From Druceiella hillmani (lineage: Eukaryota > Arthropoda > Insecta > Lepidoptera > Hepialidae): a DNA stretch of 64,000 nt. The DNA is taken from NCBI GenBank assembly GCA_039881145.1, contig JAYKKI010000009.1, forward strand, positions 14,000,501-14,064,500, read 5' to 3'. The notes beneath the pieces are model-generated. The model was not told the DNA's origin. It did not search any database and saw only the letters and a program-made list of their open reading frames with translations. A program made the translations under genes and the position numbers. Numbering within the stretch: the stretch's first letter is position 1; each line of letters opens with the position of its first letter. Shown here one piece after another: positions 24,661 through 35,264 of the stretch.

Positions 24661-26305
24661 CGATTTCTGTGTTTGGTTTTAGCTTTTCGACGCGTATAGG
24701 CCGAAATTATCTATTTTGGATAATATTTTTTTTATTCTAACACCTTATTATATTCACTATCACTACTTTAAACTAATGTTTTATATGCAGTCGATATATT
24801 TTTTCGACAGCTGACGATTTAAACTTAAACAAACATCGTAGCTATTCCGAAGCAAAAGTTATACTAATTGCAAATCTCGATACACAGCAAAATAAACTCA
24901 AAATTGCGGCGCTTCCCCCTCCACCGCATGCGATGCGTCACTATTCTTGCTTATCGTAATGATTTTTTTGATCCTTTAGCTATCCAGCGGTATAATAAAT
25001 GTTTGATGTAGGGGATAGAATCGAAACTGCGACGCCAAACTGTATCCCCCGATTTTGATCATTAGGTTTTTTGGATTGCCCCTGTATGGTAGCAAATTTA
25101 TAGACATATTCACGTCAAAAGGTCTTATATATTTTTTGTCTTAATATCATTTTACTGAAGTATGGGTCTCCAAGGTGTATTGCAGCATGTCCTACCCCAT
25201 TTGACTTTTAACTACTCTTAGCAAAAATATAAAAAAAATTGTTGTAAAGCATTTAATAATCACTAGCAACACTGTCTCAATTTATTTAGGATTTTCACCA
25301 ATTTATATCTGTCTGAGAGACCATGAATAATTCTCATTTATTTAGATATCCGTTTCCGTATTGTGTTAAAATAATTTTGATAATATGATCGCTAAAAAAA
25401 AGCAAAAGGAAGAGATTACAGGAGGTTTTCAATGAAACTAAAAGAAATTGTATCTTAGCAATTATAATAAAAAGATATATAATTATCCACAAGAAAAAAT
25501 TTTAAAAAATTTACGACTGGCAGAAAGGCGGCTCGCTATTATCCACAGCGTAGGTCCACAAAACACATTTTAATGGCAACCCGAATCTGAAAAGGATTGG
25601 CCAAGCTTGACAATGGCTCAATACAATTTCTACATAAATACCGAGATTCGACAACGTCAAAAGTCTTTTGTCAACTGGAAACCACCGTATAGGACCCATG
25701 TAAGCACTTTATGTGTCTGCTGTCGAGTATACTTCTTTATTATTTAATGATCCCAAATTTCATTATCCGATTCATTAGCCCAAGGAAGAAAATAAACAGA
25801 CTATCCATGTCTTTGGAAATTTTTATATGAAATGTTTGTACCTCATAATTTTATTAATTGGGGAATATTATCATAATAATTACTTAAAGTATTTATTTAA
25901 ATTATTCAGTAGCTTAAAATAAAGTAATATAAGATAAAATTTACTTCTAGAAACAGCATCCTGCTGAGATAAAAGTTGAAAAAAATAAATAGTTATTGTT
26001 TGAACAAACATATTTTTTATGCCCTAACCATTTAAAATTGCAGTTGAAAAATCAATAAATATTACAACACATATTGTGAAGCAGACTATTAATATCATAA
26101 CTTTTTGACTAAGCCCATCGCTATTTATATCCAAATTGAATTGGTACTCTTTAAAAAAGTTAAACCTTTAGGAAAGTTTCAGGAGGAAAAAAGTAAAAGA
26201 AATCGCAAAAAATTAAATCGCCATATGATGAGTTGAAATGTTGATTGGGTTAGGTTAGGTTAGGTTAGGTAAGATTGCGAAAAGCTAAAACCAAACACAG
26301 AATCG
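24661..26305. mobile_element. possible inverted-repeat element bounded by 28/29-nt termini
   Basis: The sequence 24661-24689 ('cgatttctgtgtttggtttt' plus 'agcttttcg') recurs as its reverse complement at 26278-26305 with one missing T. The span is about 1.65 kb. No flanking target duplication could be confirmed. Inside, a 62-codon minus-strand frame (25511-25699) has no recognised motif. A short (TTAGG)4 block lies just inside the right copy. Two independent inverted copies of one short repeat would look the same. Confidence 0.35.
26250..26269 (+). repeat. interstitial insect telomere-type repeat, (TTAGG)4
   Basis: Four perfect TTAGG units (26250-26269) preceded by GG and followed by TAAG. 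TTAGG is the ancestral insect telomere unit. Here it is internal and short, adjacent to the right copy of the 28-nt inverted repeat. Confidence 0.9.
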
Positions 26306-26309
26306 TACT

Positions 26310-28445
26310 TATGGGTTTTTTTTAAATAATTTGTGATTAATGAAAAGCCAGGCGGAAATACAAATTACCATCGCTTTTAATGTAAATATGAATTGCCTGT
26401 GAAGTATTATGTAATGACATATGATAACTAAAAAAAAATGATATTTTCAAGTGAGACCAACTAGCTAATTCCAATAAATAATTTTGCTTAATGTAAAATG
26501 TATAAAGCGTAAAGGTTTCGATAAAACCAGGACCGATATATAAGGATCAGATTTTAGGCTTAAAACGGAGTATTATTTTCGTTTTATTTCCACATGACAT
26601 ACACCTAATATTTTTGAAAGACATATTCGATGATATCTCACAAAATAAGATAGAGGAAATAGAAATTATACTACTCTTTACATGCAGGAGATATGTCTGA
26701 AAAAAACACTTTTTCTTTAAATATTTTCTTTCATAATTTTGCAGGCCCTATAAATATTTACAGTTATTTTTACTTTACAACAATTATTGCCTACGCGTAA
26801 TAGAGCTGTAATGTAAAAACGGAAAGATAGACAGGCAGACATGGTAAAATTATAGGAACTCCAAACAGTTTAGGTAGCTTGGAACTCCTAAAAAGTATAT
26901 TTAATAGCGTTTATCGAAGTTAGGTTTCCAAAATCTTGAACGGATTTACCTTATTTTTTATACAAAACAATACATATCCTCTGTTCGAATATATCAGTTA
27001 TCAAGTGACATCTAACTTGATGTCAACCAGTCATTAATTGGTAAACATGTTGGTTAACTTGTTGGTCGTTACATAGTTTTTTCGTCTTAAATTAAAAATT
27101 AACATTTAAATGTGTGACAACGCACATTTAGACGGATGAAACCAGGTTTCCAGAATGAAAAAATGTAGTTCTTTTTTTTTTTTAAAACAAAAAATACCGT
27201 ACAAAATAAAAATTCTGCAGAAAGCCTGTAAATTTCAGACAGCAATTTTATTTATTTGGATAAAACTAAATCCTTTTTATGACTTGAGAAATATCCAATA
27301 TTAAACTGACATGATCTTTTCGAGTACTAATTTTCTAAACAGAAATAAAATCATACAGTAAATTTACAATAAACACAAGTTTTGTTCCAGCGCTGCCGTG
27401 TCTACCTTTTGCAATAAAAAAGTTATTTAAAACTATCGCGAGTTAAATTCAAATTTAACAAGCGTAAACTCAACTGCATACGAAGTTTAACTGTCCATTA
27501 CAAAACATTACTGCCACTAGTAAGCTGATTCAACGCAAATTTGAACGAGTAAACGGCGCATATAACGTAAATGAATATGCTATGAGATGTTATGTGACTA
27601 AAGGGATGTTCACAATGATTGTGCATTAGAAGCATGTTGACAGCGAAATAAGAAAAGAAAATAGAAACATTCAAACAAACTCAAATTTCTATAGATGTAA
27701 AGGTATAATTTTCTTTTTTTTACAGTAATAAAAATCGTAAAATTTTAAATGGATTATGTTAAGAAATGTTGCCATATTATTTAACTAATAACATATGAGG
27801 TTAAATAATTATGCAATTTCACCACTATTGAGAAATAATGGGTTGATACGAAGAGCGATGCTGTTTTCCGTACAATCGTGGAATCATCAAATTACATTAT
27901 ACTAAGAGATCTTCCAATTTTTTAGGGGGTAATATGGTAGATATTTCTCACTCGTTATAATCTACTGATCGATTAAGAATTACTATTTACCCTTAAGCGC
28001 TGTTTAATTGCATTCAAACTAGAACTTTTTAATTTAAATATGAAGTGTTATACACAAATACTGTCTATTCTCGACTTTATCTACATCTAAAATCGTTATA
28101 CTTATATATAATGTGGAAAATCTCAGAACAAATAGACAATTACCGATTAGCTATTAAATAATTAAACTTATTCAACATCATGTGACGTTAGTATTTACCT
28201 AAACAAACACATATATCACGTAGCAATATAGAAATTAAACTATTGATAACAAAACGTCTCGAATTGATTGTCGTAAACAAAATGTTATTTTACAATAACA
28301 AGAAATGATAACAGAAGCTAATAATATCTTATGAGGTTAGAAACGCAGATATTTATATTTTATAAAGTACTACGTATCGAGTATTACAAATATAATACAT
28401 ATAATCAAGTTAAAACATACACAGGGACACAATAACTGACATACA
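26310..28445. other. AT-rich sequence, nothing recognised
   Basis: No coding resemblance. A somewhat less AT-rich patch at about 27440-27560 has no clear structure. Confidence 0.45.
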
Positions 28446-28449
28446 TGCT

Positions 28450-28605
28450 CTAACTCAGGCTATACTTCAATTAATCTGCTCGTTTAGTTCCGCTCCGACA
28501 CCCGCGTCGTGCTTTATTTACACCGAGCCACTTCAGTTTGTTAACTGTCGCAGCTACAGCGCGTGCTCTGAAGTGATCGGAGACCTCTGTGTTTAAGCCC
28601 TCGCA
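28450..28605 (+). repeat. dispersed repeat copy 2, paired with 3235-3400
   Basis: A GC-richer copy of the 3.2-kb repeat, with 'gctatacttcaattaatc', 'gtgctttatttacaccgag', 'gaagtgatcggagacc' and 'gtttaagccctcgcaaag'. It seems less eroded than the first copy. Confidence 0.6.
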
Positions 28606-28609
28606 AAGT

Positions 28610-29550
28610 TTCTGCAGCAGAATAAATTATGTTCTTACAGATCATAACACTGTTGTTCCGATATTTAGTTTTTTTTTGGTAATTTAACTATTTACTTTTT
28701 ATTTGTTGTTACTTTCATTGAAGGCAAATAATTTTGTACTAATCCATCAAAAGAACGGATAAACAGTATGATACCATAATTAATCATACGAGCCGACGAA
28801 AATATGTGCAAATGCGATATTATTACTTCTATGATTAATGCAAAAAACAGTAGTTAAATGAAACATTGAGTAATGGCATAAAATAACAAATAATTTGGAG
28901 GAAACGGTCAATATATTAAACAAAGTTTGGAGACATGGTGATAGATTATCGTAAAAACTCTGTTAGTTTTAAAGTTATTACTTTACACTTTCCAACAAGT
29001 GGTGCCAAAATTGTTTCACTATTTTTTTTATAACATAAAATAAAAACAAATGAAAATGTTAGACAAAAGTAACATAAAAACATTATACGAGGCTATATTC
29101 ACACATTATGTATATAATTATATCCAATTGTTACCTAAAGACTGTAAGTAAATCTGCGTAGGCATATTCTCCAAAAATTGGAGCAACGACAAAAAGTTAA
29201 AAAAATCATATTTTCTTTTATTTTAAACAAAAATGAATATTAAATACATCCACCATTTTAAAACATCTTCGTAATTCCAATTTTGTAAGGTATTCGCATC
29301 TTACAAACATTTTTCATTTCAGTTAAATAATATTATAAGCACATGTAATACAAAGAGTAAAGATGTAATGTAATACCTCTAAATCAATTAAAGGAGATAT
29401 GTCTATAACGAGATTAAGAAAAAAATTTAATTACACATACGCATTTAAGAGAATTTACTTTTGGGAAACGAAACTGGAAATAAATTGAATATTTTATTCT
29501 CTGCCTAAAATTGTAATTACCGATACAACCTTACACTATTAGACGAGCAA
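28610..29550. other. AT-rich sequence, nothing recognised
   Basis: No coding or repeat signal. Confidence 0.5.
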
Positions 29551-29574
29551 TTCTTGTATGTATATATATATATA

Positions 29575-30955
29575 TCTAAATGGTTTCTCGGAAATGGCTC
29601 TAACGATTTTGATGAAATTTGGTATATTTATTGCGTGGGTGATTATATTGAATAATTCCGAAGATGAGCCATTTCGGTTAATTATTTTGGAAATGGCAGC
29701 CATTTAAAATTTTCAAAATTACAATGGACACTATTATTAAGACTTAATAACTTTTGAATAGAAAAACATAGGAGAGAACGGCTCGGAGCAGGGAGAGAGG
29801 GGAAGGGAAAGAGGGAGGTGCGCGAAGGGAGTGGGAGCGGGTAGGGGAGGGGAGGGGGATTGTAAGATTGGGTGAGAGGGGGATTGGAAGAGGTGTGGAA
29901 GAAGTGGAAGGGGAAGGGTAGGGTAGGGGTAAGGGAGGGAGCGGGAAGGAAAAGGATGGTAAGTGTGGGTAGGGGTGTGGGGAAGGGATGGGGAGGGGGA
30001 GAGGGTGGGGAGTGAAAAGAAAGGGGTGACAGATGGGGAGAGGGTGGGGAGGTAAAGGAGAGGGGCGGAGGAGAGCAAGGGGAGGGGTTGAGGAAGCAGA
30101 AGAGGAGTAGAGGAAGAGGGGAAGGGGAAGGGGAAGAGGAGTAGAGAAGGAGGGGAAGGGGAAGGGGAGTAGAGGGAGAGGGGAAGGGGAATAGAGGACG
30201 AGGGTGAGGTGAGGGGAAGGGGGTCGTGAGAGGAGTGGGGAAGGGGGATGTGAAGAGGAAGTGGAAGGAAAGGGAAAGGAAAGGTAAGGGGAAAGTGGAG
30301 TAGAAGGGAGAGCGGAAAGGAAGGGGCAGCGGGAGTGGAAGGGAAGGGGAAGGGAGAGCGGAAAGGAAGAGGAGTAGAAGGGAAGGGGAAGGGGGAGCGG
30401 AAGGGAAGGGGACGGGGAAAGGGAAGGAAAGTGGAAGGGGGAGAGGAGCGGAAGGGAAGGGTACGGGGAAGGGGAGGGTAACACGGAGGGGAGGGGAAGG
30501 TGAAGGGAAGGAGACGGGGAAGGTGAGGGTGAGATGGAGGGGAGGGGAAGGTGAAGGGAAAGGGACGGGGAAGGGGAGGGTGAGATGGAGGGGAGGGGAA
30601 GGTGAAGGGAAAGGGGAAGTGGTGGATGAGGGGAGGACGGAGAAGGGGTATGTGAAAATGGAAGGGGAGAGGGAGGAGAAGATGAGAAGTGGGGAATAAG
30701 AAGGTGTAGTGGAAGGTGAAGGGGAAGTGGAAGGCGAACGCGGGGCGAACTCGAACGCGAAGGGGAACGCGAGAGCGGACGCAAAAGCGAACGGGAAGGT
30801 GTGAGGGAAGGCGAGACCAAAAAAGAAAGCAAAGGCAAAGGGGAAGGGAGAGGGACGGGGAAATAGAAGAAAATTTAATACCATGAACCAAGCAATTTTA
30901 CACACCTATGGGAAACTCGAAATAAACCGAGCATTGCTCGGTCACCTGGTACTAT
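29575..30955 (+). mobile_element. non-autonomous Helitron-like element with purine-rich core
   Basis: The 5' part starts with TC after an A ('atctaaatggtttctcgg') and runs into 'gattttgatgaaatttggta', a phrase typical of the 5' region of insect Helitron-like repeats. The 3' end has a GC-rich hairpin, 'accgagcattgctcggt' (30926-30942), about 10 nt before 'ctat', where Helitrons carry CTRR. The middle is a long purine-rich tandem-like tract. No Rep/helicase is present, so it would be non-autonomous. The alternative is an RTE-derived SINE on the minus strand ending in the TA/TATG run at 29555-29574. The left inverted arm starts inside this element. Confidence 0.45.
29770..30858 (+). repeat. 1.1-kb polypurine (G/A) tract
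   Basis: Almost every base is G or A, built from irregular units such as 'ggggaagg', 'gggagggtgagatgg' and 'aaggtgaagggaaaggg'. A more regular GCGAAC-type section lies at 30735-30800. The complementary strand gives three overlapping frames of 360-410 codons made of Pro, Ser, Phe and Leu, which are artefacts. Such tracts can form triplex (H-DNA) and the G-runs can form quadruplexes. Confidence 0.95.
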
Positions 30956-30959
30956 TTAG

Positions 30960-31890
30960 TAATGTTGGCCTTATAACAATTAAAAATTACGCCTTGCACA
31001 TGATACTTCAACTACAAATGACGGTAGTCACATATAACCATAATAAAAAACACATGTATTTATATAACCATAATAAAACACACATAAACCTAAATTATAT
31101 AATAGATTTGAATTTAAAATTAGAAATTTAAATAGTATAGATATTTGTATAATACGCCAATTATTATTTCATAGGCTTTTAATGGTAAATTGTGTAAATA
31201 GCTTATCTATTTTTTTAGGTTTGCGCTAAAATATAATACGTAAGAATTAAAATCGAATTTTGTATTTAGAGACTATTTTATGCTTAATATATTTTCATAG
31301 GCAAAATTTAATTATGTTTCTATGATAAGATAATGACAACTTTAGCTAGAAAGTTTAAATTTAGGTGAAATACCCAAAATAAATATTTCATATTAGGCTA
31401 AGTTACTAAAGGTTTAATTCAATAAATCCACTCAAAGTTGTTCTATTTAGAATTACAATTTTTTTAGAATTACAATTACTAATCGCACAAATCTAACACG
31501 CAGCCTTATATATGAAGTTTGCTATTAACTTGAATGGCTCACTGAAAAATATCGCCTTGGCTATAAAAATTTCTAAAAAAAATGGATAGAAGTGGCTAAA
31601 CTGAAATGGGATATTAAGAAATATAATTCAACTTCGGTCATTGCAACTGTAGTTTAGCAGGGTAACAGTAATGGGCCATATCCAATGCACGAAACAAGCT
31701 CGCTCATTAAAATTAATTAAATTTAATGTGTACTTGCCATAAATTACTAGTTATTTATAACTTCGCGGTCATTTCCACACAATTTAGATAAATAGTGATA
31801 GTCAAGATATGGGCCATAATACTAGGAGCGCTCGGATTTGGTGTATTACCTGGATTGTAAAATAATAACCTCACATTTCCGAAGATACTT
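30960..31890. other. left arm, AT-rich part without recognised gene
   Basis: An 82-codon frame (30883-31131) is conserved in both arms only because the DNA is duplicated. It lacks motifs and holds a short internal duplication ('tataaccataataaaa' twice). Confidence 0.45.
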
Positions 31891-31894
31891 GAAT

Positions 31895-32185
31895 TGAAAT
31901 TATTACTGATATTGAATATATTTGGCGTTAATTTTGTAGAAATTCATTATTCGCAATTAAATGAAACTACGTGATGTAGTATTATTTCTACTATCTTTAA
32001 TTTCTTTACCACGACCTAGGTTTCGTTGTATTACAACATCTTCAGGTGGGATATTAGCAAAGATCTTTGCTAATATCCCACCTGAAGATGTTGTAATACA
32101 ACGAAACCTAGGTCGTGGTAAAGAAATTAAAGATAGTAGAAATAATACTACATCACGTAGTTTCATTTAATTGTGAAATTATTAC
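31895..32185. mobile_element. left-arm-specific insertion with 12-bp flanking direct repeat
   Basis: The 12-mer 'tgaaattattac' stands at 31895-31906 and 32174-32185. The right arm has it once (as its complement at 59489-59500) with nothing between, so the right arm shows the empty site. The inserted 267 bp comprises 47 bp of unique sequence (31907-31953) and a perfect 220-bp palindrome (31954-32173). The direct repeat suggests integration with a target-site duplication. No transposase frame or known terminus is visible. Confidence 0.85.
31954..32173. repeat. perfect 220-bp palindrome without spacer
   Basis: Centre between 32063 and 32064, at 'gcaaagatctttgc'. Each 110-bp half matches the reverse complement of the other with no mismatch that I can find. 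The first mismatch outward is the pair 31953/32174. Because of the symmetry, both strands encode the same 69-codon open frame (31961-32170 plus, 31957-32166 minus), with no recognised domain. It could extrude a cruciform. An assembly or fold-back artefact is possible but would not by itself create the 12-bp flanking repeat. Confidence 0.93.
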
Positions 32186-32442
32186 ATAATAGTTAAAAGA
32201 ATAAATTACAATTAACTAATTACAATTTATCATAAAAAAAGTAAAAAATATTTTATTATACCATGAAATAAACTTCACTTTTCAGTTTAAGCCACTTCAC
32301 TGTCAAGCTTGCACTGATGTATTTATGGCCCGTGTATTATATGCCCTAATTGCCCGTAACGGTTTTGCTCAACTAAAAAAGGACCAACGCAGAATATCAT
32401 TTCATTATTATTTACGGTTATAAATTTCATAAAAATGCTGAA

Positions 32443-32481
32443 AATAAAAGTCAAGGAATTGAATTTTCCTTGACTTTTATT
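32443..32481. repeat. perfect 16-bp stem hairpin
   Basis: 'aataaaagtcaaggaa' (32443-32458), a 7-nt loop, then its reverse complement (32466-32481). It is conserved in the right arm at about 59215-59253. It is too AT-rich for a typical microRNA precursor. Confidence 0.85.
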
Positions 32482-32734
32482 ATAAGGATTATAAGGAGAA
32501 GCATACCTCCCAAATGTCAGAATATCATTCAGAGTTTTTAGATAGTAAGGTTGTAAAACTACTCTGCCAATCTATTTCACTAAGTTTGTCACCAATCGAT
32601 CTGTTGCTTTAATTAAGAAAATTAATTACTTAGCAAAATTTGTCGCAGCAACTGCGTTATTTATTATTACAAGTTTTTAAAATTTTTTTACTACATCATG
32701 GAAACGTAATATTATTACACCTTCGTTATGTTAA

Positions 32735-33220
32735 ATATGCCTGCCGTGTCGTGGTTTATATAGTACTATTAAACTTAACTGTAGGGTCTTTATAGCTGCA
32801 TTTCTAGATGTCCAGATCTTTGTCTGCACATCGCACTTTCCAAAATATACTTCTCGTTCTGACTGAAAGGGTGTTGTTGGAATTAGGAAGTTAAAGAAAG
32901 TTGTGTATTTACGATGCCAAAGGAATTGCCGAATATATTTTGATACTTTTGTCGACCCACGCTTAAATGTATGACGTTTAGCATTCCATGAGATCCCCAA
33001 ATTTATTGCACGGGATATTTTCAAAGAACATGGAATTCACCATGTCCCTATCGCTACGCACAAAATTTTAATGAAAGAGATGGCCCGTGATGCATCCTGG
33101 TTAGCATAGATTTTACGTCAGATAAGAAGACGTGAATGGATGCGGCAAAACTTACGCATCCAAGAATTAAGAATCATAAGAAATTTCGTGCCTGGGCTGA
33201 ATATAATTCACACGCTGTGA
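32735..33220 (+). pseudogene. coding-like segment of unknown family, both arms
   Basis: One plus-strand frame covers 162 codons with only three stops (32864, 32972, 33107), far fewer than chance predicts in such AT-rich DNA. Its GC content is higher than the surroundings. The translation is protein-like, with 'KFIARDIFKEHGIHHVP' and 'KILMKEMARDASWLA' followed by an Arg-rich helix 'QIRRREWMRQNLRIQELR'. The 51-bp arm difference (32903-32954 against one base near 58771) keeps the frame. An uninterrupted 97-codon frame lies on the opposite strand (32731-33024), so strand choice is uncertain. I do not recognise the protein. A decayed transposon or captured gene is likely. Confidence 0.4.
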
Positions 33221-33224
33221 GACC

Positions 33225-35150
33225 GATACGTAGTTAGTAGTAGGAGTTTTCTCTTCATTTCATTACCTTAATCGAAAACAACGATTAGACCTATTATATT
33301 ACCTCACATTTTAAACAAAGTGACAATTTACACCTTCTACCAATTAATAGTAGCGAGTTACACCAAAAATGAAAAGAAACAAATTTAAAACATAGCTTAA
33401 AAATAAAAATACGAATCTGGTACAGGCAGCCAATGAAGGATATATTCGATCATTAGGTTAAATTAGATAATGCAATTTTCCGGTGAAATTTATATACTGA
33501 TGTCCAGAACGTAATTCATATATTTATATTTTATTCGGAGCTTTGTGAAGTACATTATGGGCAGAAGTAAAGTTTGACAAATACGTATCTTTGTTCGAAA
33601 TGAGGTGAACTTGTTCAAGAGAAAGTATTCCGATTTTATTCCAAGACAAAAATCTCAAGATTAACATCATTTATATTAGGATGCCAAACGAGATGTTAAT
33701 TAATTAGTGAACCAAAATCTCTGCGTGTAGAAAATTAAGGTATAAATATGAATACCCGTTAATAGCATTAACTGTGATAGTTGAGGGAAGCATACTTTCG
33801 ACACAATTTTAAGATTAACAATAATAATGGCGCGTGATTTAATTTAATCAAGAATGAGAGCTTGCTAAAGTAGTTTTATTATAATCAATAAGTCAATAAA
33901 GCTAGTCCATTTCGTTGCCTATTTACGGTTACAAAAACACGAACTAAACATGTCAACGGACGCATGTTTCTGTAAAATTTAACGGCTTAAGCTCTTAATT
34001 TTACACTATTATATTATATTTTGCTCATAAAAACCCGTTGCATTCATTATCTATTTCTTTGGCTTACAAAACAAGAACCACACAGAATCGGTGTACAATT
34101 AAAGTGTAAGTAAAATGAATATTCTACGATACAACCTTCAAGTTACTTTTATACGTGTACTAATTGAAAATTCGTAACGATGTAGTGAAATACATTTTTT
34201 GTCACGTGGAGCTGTAAAAATTAAACAAGTTCTGAGCTTTGGTTAATTTAGGAATACTTTGGTCAATAAAGGTTTTCATTTATATTCATTACTTTCGACA
34301 TAATTTAAATTCGTATAAGTTTATTCAGCACGTATTTAACGTTGCAAACGCTAGTATCTAGCAAGAATCTCTTTTTCATTTTTATTTTAGCCTGCTATTT
34401 CATTTTTCTATCTACAGCCTGCCCAGATGCGGTAAGATAAAAATAATGACTCGTTTCGATCTTCAGTTCAGGTTTCATAACATAAAAAAAACTTCTAAGG
34501 AGATTTTCTCTTCTCAAGAATTTTTCTAGGTGGAAAGAAATTACTAGCTTAAATTATTTCTTTCTGAAGCCTAAGTTATTTTTTCAAAATTTTCATAATT
34601 TTTCCCACTTTTCCATAATATTCTCGTCAAATAATTTTAGCTCCCACACATAACAAATAATAACGACTTCCCCCATAGGGAGACTCCTTTTGTTCCTCTA
34701 CCCGTATAGCCTAAGCTCACATCTTCAAGCTATTCTACGCATAGACTTAAAAATCATACAATATAGAAAGAGTTATAATCGAGACCCAAAAGTAAAACTA
34801 TTGCTAAATTAAACAAAATTATGTTTTTCTAAACTGCTTATTCTTTGAAAACGTATCACTGCTTAAATTCAAATTGGGGTACTTTATCACTCAAACCAGG
34901 AAATATAAACGCCTGGCAGATGTCAAACATTTAATATTTTTTTCACTACCAATTTTTTGTCATTGTAACCCATATTTAAATTTATAAACGCTTTTAACGT
35001 TTTAAGACAATTTAAAGCAATAATCCGATATAAACGAGTAAAGTTGTAAACGATAGTAAATAAGAAACAATGCTGATACACTAATACTTACGTAAAATAG
35101 CATATGTGTAGTATAGTAGAAAGAAAGCGATATGTCGAAAAGGCGAGAAA
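33225..35150. other. left arm, AT-rich part without recognised gene
   Basis: No coding resemblance or internal repeats, only sequence shared with the right arm. Confidence 0.5.
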
Positions 35151-35154
35151 CCGG

Positions 35155-35260
35155 TCGAATAGCGGACAACTGGCCGAATTAAGTAGAAAAGAGTTGAAAA
35201 AAGCTTACCGAATGGCAAAACGCAACGTGCTATCAAAACGTTTTAACTCCTGTTCAAATG
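35155..35260 (+). repeat. dispersed repeat, relative of 2393-2505
   Basis: Words 'tagcggacaactggccgaa', 'ttaagtagaaaagag', 'cgaatggca' and 'acgttttaactcc' match the 2.4-kb copy in order. The inverted arm supplies another copy near 56470-56570. Confidence 0.55.
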
Positions 35261-35264
35261 TTCC

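Noticed and set aside
29682..30905. Three overlapping minus-strand open frames of 364-407 codons, the longest in the window
   Set aside because: They are translations of the polypyrimidine strand in all three frames (Pro/Ser/Leu/Phe only). Lack of stops follows from composition, not selection.
30883..31131. An 82-codon frame identical in both arms (also 60264-60512)
   Set aside because: Same reason; it spans the Helitron-like hairpin and an internal short duplication.
32443..32481. A microRNA precursor
   Set aside because: The stem is only 16 bp with a 7-nt loop and is AT-rich. Real precursors have longer stems.
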